From: JAUIET01 sp964352475
GTDB lineage: Bacteria > Pseudomonadota > Gammaproteobacteria > Pseudomonadales > JAUIET01
Direction of reading: 5' to 3'
NCBI GenBank assembly: GCA_964352475.1
Contig: CAYGSL010000019.1
Coordinates: 1-64,000, forward strand
DNA length: 64,000 bases
This document shows, piece after piece, positions 41,748-49,275 of this stretch. The notes below the pieces were generated by a model. That model was not told where the DNA came from. It saw only the letters and a list, made by a program, of their open reading frames with translations, and made no database searches. The position numbers and the translations under genes were made by a program. The stretch's first letter is position 1, and every line of letters begins with the position of its first letter.

Positions 41748-42685
41748 TGCTTCGCTTTATCGGCTTTCGCTTACTGCAGGCAATTCCAGTGTTGTTCGTA
41801 GTAATCAGTGCCACCTTTTTTCTGGTGCGCCAGGCGCCTGGCGGTCCATTCGACGCAGAGAAACCGGTTATCCCGGCGGTGAAACGTGCGCTGGAAGCCA
41901 AATACAATCTGGATCAAAGTCAGTTTCAACAATATCTGTCGTACATGGGTGACCTGGTGCAGGGAGACATGGGGCCGTCATTTAAGTACCCAGGTTGGGC
42001 TGTGCAGGACTTGATTGCATCGGGTTTTCCGGTCACGGCGGAGCTTGGAATTTACGCGCTGTTGATTGCTTTGCTAATAGGTACTTCTGCAGGCGTGCTG
42101 GCATCCTTAAAACCCAACACTCGACAAGACTACATTCCGATGTCAGTAGCAATGATCGGAATTTGTATGCCCACCTTTTTGTTGGGTCCGTTATTAGTAC
42201 TGGTGTTTGGTATCTGGCTGGAGTGGTTGCCAATTTCCGGTTGGGGTGATTTACCGGGTGACAAGGTATTACCCTCTATTACCTTGGGTGCTGCGTATGC
42301 CGCGTATATCGCTCGCCTATCACGTGGCGGTATGCTGGAGGTGATGTCACAAGACTATATTCGAACGGCCCGCGCGAAAGGCTTGCCGGAGCATGTGGTG
42401 GTGTTCAAACACGCTTTGCGCGGCGGCCTGGTGCCTGTGGTTGCCTATCTAGGGCCGGCGTTTGCTGGCTTGCTATCAGGTTCATTTGTTGTTGAAACCA
42501 TATTTCAGATACCGGGGCTTGGCAGATTCTATGTGCAAGCCGCGTTTAATCGCGACTACACCATGATTCTTGGCACAACCATATTTCTTTCAACGCTGAT
42601 CGTACTGTTTAATCTGCTCAGTGATGTTATCGCCACCTGGATGAACCCACGATTAAGAGATGGTCTGCGCGGTGGCTCGCAATGA
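41747..42685 (+). CDS. oppB: Peptide ABC transporter permease, OppB/DppB type
   Basis: 312-aa inner-membrane permease with six hydrophobic helices, beginning MLRFIGFRLLQAIPVLFVVISATFFLVRQAPGGPFD, the standard OppB-type start. The EAA loop is MSQDYIRTARAKGLPEHVVVFKHALRGGLVPVV. Forms the transmembrane channel with OppC. TAATG coupling to oppA and ATGA overlap with oppC show a tight operon. Confidence 0.95.
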   Translation: MLRFIGFRLLQAIPVLFVVISATFFLVRQAPGGPFDAEKPVIPAVKRALEAKYNLDQSQFQQYLSYMGDLVQGDMGPSFKYPGWAVQDLIASGFPVTAELGIYALLIALLIGTSAGVLASLKPNTRQDYIPMSVAMIGICMPTFLLGPLLVLVFGIWLEWLPISGWGDLPGDKVLPSITLGAAYAAYIARLSRGGMLEVMSQDYIRTARAKGLPEHVVVFKHALRGGLVPVVAYLGPAFAGLLSGSFVVETIFQIPGLGRFYVQAAFNRDYTMILGTTIFLSTLIVLFNLLSDVIATWMNPRLRDGLRGGSQ

Positions 42686-43578
42686 GCGAAACACTTGATG
42701 CCAGCGCCGAGATCATTGCCAATGAAGAGCAAGGCAGCTCATTGTGGGCCGATGCCTGGCAGCGCCTGAAACGTAACAGGCTGGCGCTTGGCAGTCTGAT
42801 CTTTCTGTTATCGTTAATCGTGCTGTGTTTGCTTACTCCATGGTTGGCACCGTATGGCTATGAACAGCAAAACCTTGAGCTGGGTGCCACACCTCCGTCT
42901 TTAGCCCATTGGTTGGGCACCGATGTGTTTGGGCGCGACTTGCTCACCCGTCTTCTTTATGGCGGCCGCGTGTCCTTGATGGTGGGTTTTATCGCGACCG
43001 CGGTCGCTTTATTTATAGGTGTGTTGTGGGGCACAGTTGCAGGTTACCTGGGCGGGCGGGTAGATATGCTGATGATGCGCCTGGTCGATATTCTGTACGC
43101 ACTGCCGTTTATTATTTTCATTATTTTGCTGATGGTTGTGTTTGGCCGCAGTGTATTGCTGTTGTTTATGGCAATAGGTGCGGTTGAATGGCTCACCATG
43201 GCACGTATTGTGCGCGGCCAGGTGCAGGGTATTCGCCAGCAAGAATATATTGAGGCGGCGATCGCCATGGGACTGCCGGTGTGGCGTATTCTGTGGCGGC
43301 ACGTGGTACCTAATACTTTAGGGCCGGTGATTGTCTATGCCACATTGACCATTCCACAAGTCATGTTGTTGGAAGCGTTCCTTAGCTTTCTTGGCCTGGG
43401 TATTCAGCCACCGCAATCATCCTGGGGTCTGTTGATTTCATACGGTGCTGAAAGCATGGAAGAGTATCCATGGCTATTGGTGTTTCCAGGGCTTGCATTG
43501 GCGGCCACATTATTTGCGCTGAACTTCCTCGGCGATGGTCTGCGTGATGCGCTTGATCCCAGAGCGTCAAAGGACTAG
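42682..43578 (+). CDS. oppC: Peptide ABC transporter permease, OppC/DppC type
   Basis: 298-aa permease with an N-terminal cytoplasmic extension, then six helices. DVFGRDLLTRLLYGGRVSLMVGF and RGQVQGIRQQEYIEAAIAMGLPVWRILWRHVVPNTLGPVI (EAA motif) are standard for OppC. Start overlaps the oppB stop by ATGA; two bases separate it from the ATPase gene. Confidence 0.95.
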   Translation: MSETLDASAEIIANEEQGSSLWADAWQRLKRNRLALGSLIFLLSLIVLCLLTPWLAPYGYEQQNLELGATPPSLAHWLGTDVFGRDLLTRLLYGGRVSLMVGFIATAVALFIGVLWGTVAGYLGGRVDMLMMRLVDILYALPFIIFIILLMVVFGRSVLLLFMAIGAVEWLTMARIVRGQVQGIRQQEYIEAAIAMGLPVWRILWRHVVPNTLGPVIVYATLTIPQVMLLEAFLSFLGLGIQPPQSSWGLLISYGAESMEEYPWLLVFPGLALAATLFALNFLGDGLRDALDPRASKD

Positions 43579-43580
43579 CC

Positions 43581-45170
43581 ATGTTACTCGAGGTGCAAAA
43601 TCTAAGTGTTAGCTTTGCGACCCGAAACGGCGTTCAAGCGGCGGTCAAAAATGTCAGTTACCGCGTAGATCAAGGTCAGATACTCGGTATCGTTGGCGAG
43701 TCCGGCAGCGGCAAGTCAGTGAGTTGTTACAGCTTGCTGGGTTTGATACCACAACCGCCAGGTCGAATTGACGGCGGCACCGCACTGTTCAAAGGGGAAG
43801 ATTTGCTGAGCATGTCGGTCGCCAGGCAGCGCGAAGTGCGTGGCGATCGAATTGCCATGATTTTCCAGGACCCAATGACCAGCCTCAATCCGTTTCTGAC
43901 CATCGGTGAGCAATTGCTTGAGCCTCTGGTATACCACCGGGATTGCAGTCGCAGCGAGGCCCGTTGTCGAGCACTGCAATTGCTTGAGGAAGTCGGTATT
44001 GCTGAAGCGGAGCGAAAATTTGACAGCTTTCCGCATGAATTTTCGGGTGGCATGCGCCAACGAGTGATGATTGCCATGGCATTGATCACGGAGCCGGAAT
44101 TGTTGATTGCAGATGAACCCACAACTGCGCTGGACGTCACCATACAGGCACAAATACTAAAACTGATTGCCAACTTACAGGCACGTAGAAACATCGGTGT
44201 GATCTTCATCAGCCATGACCTGGCTGTGGTTAATCAGCTGGCTGATCATGTGCTGGTAATGAACAAAGGTGAGATAGTAGAGCAGGGACCGGGGGAGAGG
44301 GTACTTCATCAGCCTGAGCAGTTGTACACGCAAACCCTGGTGGCATCCACACCACGAGGCGCCAAGAGGGCTAGTGTTACCAACACTGTGAGCGCCGATC
44401 GCTTACTGACTGTGAAATCGCTTAGCACACGTTTTATTGACTACAGCACCAGCAAAGATGCACAGGTAACAGCGGTTAATGATGTGAGCTTTGAACTGTA
44501 TCGTGGCGAGATACTTGGGCTTGTGGGTGAGTCTGGTTCCGGTAAATCCACATTGGGTCGCAGCATTCTGCGCTTGCTAAACCCGCACACGGGTTCTGTC
44601 GAATACGATGGCGTGGAATTGCTTGATCTAAATCATGAAAAACTCATGCCATACAGGCAACGCATGCAAATGATCTTCCAGGATCCGTTCGCTTCCTTAA
44701 ACCCCCGAATGACGATCTACGACGCGCTTGCAGAGCCCTTGTTGTATCACGGTGTTGAAAACCGGCAGTCTGTGCACAAAGCGGTACTGCAGTTAATGGA
44801 TGATGTAGGCCTGGAGCGACGCTTTGTGCGTAAATACCCGCATGAATTTTCCGGCGGGCAACGCCAGCGAATTGCGATAGCGCGTGCGCTTGCCACCGGG
44901 CCTGAATTTATCGTAGCCGATGAGCCGGTTTCAGCGCTTGATGTGACCGTGCAAAAACAAATACTCGAGCTGCTGTTGGAACTTGTTGCCAAACGCAATT
45001 TGAGTATGTTGTTTATCTCGCATGATCTGTCTGTAGTGCGCTATCTCTGTGACCGGGTGCTTGTTATGCGCCAGGCCAGTATTGTTGAATCTGGCAGTGT
45101 GGAGGATGTTTGGCGAGCGCCAGCAAGCGAATACACGAAGCAACTTCTGGCAAGTGCACCTGTGCTGTGA
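43581..45170 (+). CDS. oppDF: Peptide ABC transporter, fused double ATPase (OppD-OppF)
   Basis: 529-aa protein made of two ABC ATPase domains in tandem. First: GIVGESGSGKSVSC (Walker A), FSGGMRQRVMIAMAL (signature), LLIADEPTTALDVTIQ (Walker B). Second: GLVGESGSGKSTLGR, FSGGQRQRIAIARAL, FIVADEPVSALDVTVQ. Each half ends in an oligopeptide-type C-terminal extension. The one-gene fusion replaces separate OppD and OppF and closes a complete importer operon. Predicted to power peptide or amino-acid-derivative uptake; ligand is not known. Confidence 0.95.
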   Translation: MLLEVQNLSVSFATRNGVQAAVKNVSYRVDQGQILGIVGESGSGKSVSCYSLLGLIPQPPGRIDGGTALFKGEDLLSMSVARQREVRGDRIAMIFQDPMTSLNPFLTIGEQLLEPLVYHRDCSRSEARCRALQLLEEVGIAEAERKFDSFPHEFSGGMRQRVMIAMALITEPELLIADEPTTALDVTIQAQILKLIANLQARRNIGVIFISHDLAVVNQLADHVLVMNKGEIVEQGPGERVLHQPEQLYTQTLVASTPRGAKRASVTNTVSADRLLTVKSLSTRFIDYSTSKDAQVTAVNDVSFELYRGEILGLVGESGSGKSTLGRSILRLLNPHTGSVEYDGVELLDLNHEKLMPYRQRMQMIFQDPFASLNPRMTIYDALAEPLLYHGVENRQSVHKAVLQLMDDVGLERRFVRKYPHEFSGGQRQRIAIARALATGPEFIVADEPVSALDVTVQKQILELLLELVAKRNLSMLFISHDLSVVRYLCDRVLVMRQASIVESGSVEDVWRAPASEYTKQLLASAPVL

Positions 45171-45401
45171 AACCTGCCGTTTATCGCTAGTTTGTCTTAC
45201 CGATTTACGCTGACCATAAATCTCTATCTCCCATTCGTTCTTTGATTCCCACCGCTTATTCCCAAACGCTGATTTCAATTCCAGAAAACTGTGATGGCCG
45301 TCGCAGTTTTCGCCCGTTAATGCGCAACAGCCCGCTTATGTAATGAGACTTTCATCACGAAGATTTAAAATGGCCAGCATGATTTGCTTAGAGACAGTTG
45401 G

Positions 45402-45731
45402 ATGAAAGTTAAGTGCGCGCATTGTGGTATTAAACGCAAGCTTGAAGATTTAAGTGACGAGTTCAGCCGCTTGTTACTCGCTTACGGGGCAGCCGATAGA
45501 AATGGCCGGCGTCAAATGACAGTGTATTGTCGTGACTGCCGTTACGTTAGCTACTATCTGAAACCGACATTTGGGTTCACCAAACTTGAACGCTGTGTCG
45601 ATTCGCGGCTAATGTATGCGCAGCATCGCGATGGCGTGCTTGACGATGCGGCATTGTCAACGCTAGCAGCAAAAATTCAGCTGGCCATGATAGAAGACCG
45701 GGTGCTTCCAGAAAATTGGTTGTTGGTTTAA
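45402..45731 (+). CDS. Small zinc-ribbon-like hypothetical protein
   Basis: 109 aa from the ATG at 45402 (TTG 45384 would add six residues). Two cysteine pairs, VKCAHCGIKRK at the start and VYCRDCRYVSYY about residue 45, form a probable zinc ribbon; the rest is helical, with no signal or membrane segments. Not assigned to a family. The 231 bp upstream (45171-45401) contains no other gene. Confidence 0.55.
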   Translation: MKVKCAHCGIKRKLEDLSDEFSRLLLAYGAADRNGRRQMTVYCRDCRYVSYYLKPTFGFTKLERCVDSRLMYAQHRDGVLDDAALSTLAAKIQLAMIEDRVLPENWLLV

Positions 45732-45752
45732 AACCTCACTCTCGGACAAACG

Positions 45753-47000
45753 CTAGCTGATCTCGCGCTGAATTGAAAAATACTCTTCGTATGCGCGGAA
45801 TCGTTCACGCACCTCAGCAAGATCCAGCCCCACGTCAGAAAATTGATACAGATGCTTGCCATGTTTGTCGGCGGGGTTGTCGTCAATAAACGATTGCATT
45901 GCGGCACTGATCTCTGCGCTCAGTGGTAAATCGAAATGCTGATAAGCACGCTGTACGCAGCCCACTTGATCGCTCACAAATTCCTGAAATTGAATATCAA
46001 TAACTTGCTTGGGCGCGAGCAAGCCTCTCTCTCGTACGGATATTGTGTGCTCAAACGCGTTGGCTAACCAATCTGCGTAATGCGTGGCAATATCATTGAG
46101 ATCGATTTGATCTGAGCCTAAACGCCTAAGTGTTGCGATCAAGCTGGCAATGGAAACCAGAACTCTCACCGGGTCTCTGTGGGTTTGCACTATGAGAGCG
46201 TCCGGATACTCCTTCAGTAAGGCTTCAAGATGCCACAGATGCTGCGGCGATTTCAGTGCCCAGCGCTTGCCTGGATGCTTCCATTGCAGCAGCTGTAAAA
46301 ACTGCCGGTGAAACTTGAACATCTCGGTAACATCAGCCGTGTTGGTCCACTCTTCGTAGCGTGGAACTCTGTATTGCACATCGAAAATCATTGATGTGAA
46401 TTGCAGTGACGTAAAGGCCACGCATTCTTGAGCGCGCTCGGCACCCATAGGATGCATTTTCTTAAAATCGGGTACCAGTTTGTCCACTTTATCCAGCTCA
46501 GCCTGATTTTGCGCAATTCGTGCATCGCTTCGGTAGCTGGCAGCTTCAGGCGGTGGGCAAGGGCGCGAAGTTTCCCAGCTTAAGGGCACGCGATTGTCCG
46601 GGTCACAAGCGAGCAGGTCGTGGAACACAGTGGTGCCTGTACGGGGTGGCCCAATAACGATCAGAGGTGGTGCAATTTCCTGTTCCAGAATGTCGGGATT
46701 GCGTTTCAGGGTATCAATGATTTCCAGACGGGTTTTCAGCAAGCGCAACAGGTCATTCTTGGCGATCAGGCGCCCCATCAAGTTCAGCTGGCCTTCCTCT
46801 CGAAGTGAACTGAGCAACAACTCCATTGGTTCTCGGAAAGAGTCGTCACCGAAATCACGTAAACCGGTTTCTTTAATTGCCTTGTTCAGTAAGTCATCCC
46901 CCTTGAGCTTAATCGGCGATATACCTATGCCATCCAGCATATGACCAACCCGGTTCATTGCTCTGATAGGTAGGGGAAGAGGTGTCAAGGTATCGCTCAT
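45753..47000 (-). CDS. Sulfotransferase (PAPS-dependent), Sulfotransfer_3 type
   Basis: 415-aa sulfotransferase paralogous to the one at 33234. PAPS loop VIGPPRTGTTVFHDLLACDPD, the SWETSRPCPPPEAAS block and the 3'-phosphate motif LIVQTHRDPVRVLVS are all intact. The start at 47000 overlaps the stop of the haloalkane dehalogenase (TAATG), so the two are translated in tandem; an upstream in-frame start lies inside that gene. No signal peptide. Substrate may be an alcohol produced by the partner, but this is inference. Confidence 0.88.
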   Translation of the reverse strand: MSDTLTPLPLPIRAMNRVGHMLDGIGISPIKLKGDDLLNKAIKETGLRDFGDDSFREPMELLLSSLREEGQLNLMGRLIAKNDLLRLLKTRLEIIDTLKRNPDILEQEIAPPLIVIGPPRTGTTVFHDLLACDPDNRVPLSWETSRPCPPPEAASYRSDARIAQNQAELDKVDKLVPDFKKMHPMGAERAQECVAFTSLQFTSMIFDVQYRVPRYEEWTNTADVTEMFKFHRQFLQLLQWKHPGKRWALKSPQHLWHLEALLKEYPDALIVQTHRDPVRVLVSIASLIATLRRLGSDQIDLNDIATHYADWLANAFEHTISVRERGLLAPKQVIDIQFQEFVSDQVGCVQRAYQHFDLPLSAEISAAMQSFIDDNPADKHGKHLYQFSDVGLDLAEVRERFRAYEEYFSIQREIS

Positions 47001-47932
47001 TAAGACATTCCTTTTCGGGTAGCTGCAATAATCACTTCGGCCAGCGCGGCACCTTGTTCTTCCTGAACAAAATGCCCCGCGTTCTTGATAGTGCAATGCA
47101 AATCGTTGCTCGCGCCAGGAATTCGCCTGCGAAAGACGGACTCCCAAGCGGCGGTACTGGGGTCTGCGTCGCTAAACGCAGTCACAAATGGTTTCTGCCA
47201 CTGCTCAAGAAAAGCCCACACGGCGCGATTTTCTTCGGAACCAGGCATGGTGTGATTGATTGGAATAAGAGCCGGAAAAACCAGTGCTGCAGCCTTGTAC
47301 TCGGGTGTTGGGAAAGGTGCATCATAGGCGGCTTTTATCCCTTCAGAAAGCGGCGTGTTGCATACACTGTCAACAATATCGGCAACGGGCAGGTCAGAAA
47401 GCTCCGATACCGTATTGACCCAGTTGACTACGATGTCTCCAGGCCAGTCAGCTACGCCTAGCGGAGGCGGCTGATTGTTTGGCAATAAAGTATTGGCAGC
47501 AACAACAGCGTTAAACCGCTGCGGGTTTCGGGCAAGCGTTGACAGTCCAATTGGCCCACCCCAGTCCTGGCAGGCCAGGCATATATTCTGCAGATCAAGC
47601 GCGTTAACAAAATGATCCATCCAATCAAGAAAGCGAGCGTAGCTGTAATCACTGCGAGCAGGCAACTTGTCAGAGCGACCAAACCCGATATGATCAGGTG
47701 CGATCGCGCGAAAGCCTGCGGTAGTTACTGCATCGATTACGTCTCGCCAGGCAAAGCTCCAACTGGGCTCACCGTGTAGCATCAACACAACCGGGCCATC
47801 TGTCGGGCCCTCATCAACATAATGCATTGCCAGAGTTCCGTATTCCGGATCTGGAATTTCAAGGTAATTGGCAGGGTAGGGAAAACCAGGCAAGTCGGTA
47901 AATCTGTCTGGCGGGGTTTTCAGTATGCTCAT
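47000..47932 (-). CDS. Haloalkane dehalogenase, DhlA-like (HLD subfamily I)
   Basis: 310-aa alpha/beta-hydrolase, the same length as Xanthobacter DhlA. MSILKTPPDRFTDLPGFPYPANYLEI opens it like DhlA; the oxyanion motif is HGEPSWSF, the nucleophile lies in LACQDWGGPIGL (Asp, with the halide-binding Trp next), YDAPFPTPEYKAA belongs to the cap, DADPSTAAW carries the acid and NAGHFVQEEQG the histidine. Enzyme hydrolyses carbon-halogen bonds to an alcohol and halide in the cytoplasm. Overlaps the downstream sulfotransferase by TAATG; follows avtA by about 57 bp on the same strand. A close epoxide hydrolase activity is less likely because of the Trp and the DhlA-type start. Confidence 0.88.
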   Translation of the reverse strand: MSILKTPPDRFTDLPGFPYPANYLEIPDPEYGTLAMHYVDEGPTDGPVVLMLHGEPSWSFAWRDVIDAVTTAGFRAIAPDHIGFGRSDKLPARSDYSYARFLDWMDHFVNALDLQNICLACQDWGGPIGLSTLARNPQRFNAVVAANTLLPNNQPPPLGVADWPGDIVVNWVNTVSELSDLPVADIVDSVCNTPLSEGIKAAYDAPFPTPEYKAAALVFPALIPINHTMPGSEENRAVWAFLEQWQKPFVTAFSDADPSTAAWESVFRRRIPGASNDLHCTIKNAGHFVQEEQGAALAEVIIAATRKGMS

Positions 47933-47988
47933 GACCACACTATACAAAGCGGGGGTCATTACCGCGCATTATTTTTGTTTAAGATTGG

Positions 47989-49245
47989 CTATTGCTGATA
48001 CGCGCGTTCCACTTCGTCAGCGATAATTTCAAATCCTCTGCGTACGCTGTCTTCGTCTTGCGCGTAAGAGATTCGCAGGCATTGGTGTGCGTGTGGCCAG
48101 TTTGAATCCAGGCCAATGAAGAACGGCTCGCCAGGCACTACCAATACATTGCGGGCTTTTAGTCGCTGATACAACTCATGCGATGAAATGGGTAGCTGGT
48201 CTAGCCATAACCACAAAAAGAAAGCACCTTCGGGCTTGTGAACGCGATAAGGCAGTTCAGAGTTCATTAAGCCCCTGAACATATCAAGATACCGCTGTGC
48301 CCGTTCTGCATAAAAGGGCTGGATGTGCTCCTTACACAGTGGCCCCAGCGACTTGTTGGCCAGCAGTCGCTTGCCGATCGCCGGGCCCAATGTGCCACTC
48401 GCCAGGCTGGATATAGTATTGGCATTGCTCAGCGCGCGAGAAAACTCTTCGCTTGCCACAATTATTCCGGTGCGCGCACCGGGTAAGCCCAGCTTGGACA
48501 AGCTTAATAACAGAATTGTATTCTCATTCCAGTGCGGAGTTGCCTCACTGAATAAAATATTAGGGAAGGGAAGACCGTACGCCCCATCAATGATCAATGG
48601 AATATCGTGCTGCAAGGCAAGCGCATCGAGCTTGCCAATCTCCTGGTCGGTCAATACGTTACCGGTGGGATTGGTAGGTCGCGACACACACAGCGCGGCC
48701 GTGCGCTCATTCAACGTCAGTTGCTCAAAATCTATGTGGTACTTAAATAAATGTTCGTCCAATAATTCGATACTGGGCTTTGTGGCGCTGAAAAAATTCT
48801 CGCTAAGCCCGGAATCTGCATAGCCTAAGTATTCGGGGGCCAATGGCAGATGAATCTGACGCTGGCTGCCATCAGGCATGGCGCCGGCCAACATATTAAA
48901 GATTAGAAAAAACGCCGACTGACTGCCATTGCACACTGAAATATTGCGTGCCGATAATGGCCAGTTAAATTGCGAATTCAGGTAGTGCGCTATCTCGGTA
49001 CGAAATTCCAGGTCGCCCTGTGGGCTTTGGTAAATACCCAGCATGTTATGACTAAGGTTGGGGTCATCCAGAATTTCCTGCAAGGTTTGCTGATAGCAGT
49101 TTTCCACATGCGGAATTCGCGCTGGGTTTCCACCACCCATAAATATGGCATCCGGGTTTTCATTCAGTGCAACGCCCAAATCGTCCATCAACTCAACAAT
49201 TCCGGAGCTGGCGGCAAATTTCTCACCGAATGCTGAGAGTTTCAT
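47989..49245 (-). CDS. avtA: Valine-pyruvate aminotransferase (class I PLP enzyme)
   Basis: 418 aa, fold type I aminotransferase. The N-terminus FGEKFAASSGIVELMDDLG and FMGGGNPARIPHV are AvtA-type; SLSKLGLPGARTGIIVASEE contains the PLP lysine, and SRPTNPTGNV the usual substrate-binding block. The enzyme converts 2-oxoisovalerate plus alanine to valine plus pyruvate. It follows gcvP by 30 bp on the same strand, perhaps in one transcript with the glycine-cleavage genes. Confidence 0.88.
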   Translation of the reverse strand: MKLSAFGEKFAASSGIVELMDDLGVALNENPDAIFMGGGNPARIPHVENCYQQTLQEILDDPNLSHNMLGIYQSPQGDLEFRTEIAHYLNSQFNWPLSARNISVCNGSQSAFFLIFNMLAGAMPDGSQRQIHLPLAPEYLGYADSGLSENFFSATKPSIELLDEHLFKYHIDFEQLTLNERTAALCVSRPTNPTGNVLTDQEIGKLDALALQHDIPLIIDGAYGLPFPNILFSEATPHWNENTILLLSLSKLGLPGARTGIIVASEEFSRALSNANTISSLASGTLGPAIGKRLLANKSLGPLCKEHIQPFYAERAQRYLDMFRGLMNSELPYRVHKPEGAFFLWLWLDQLPISSHELYQRLKARNVLVVPGEPFFIGLDSNWPHAHQCLRISYAQDEDSVRRGFEIIADEVERAYQQ

Positions 49246-49275
49246 GAAGTTCTAGCATCCTGTTGAAACAGCATG

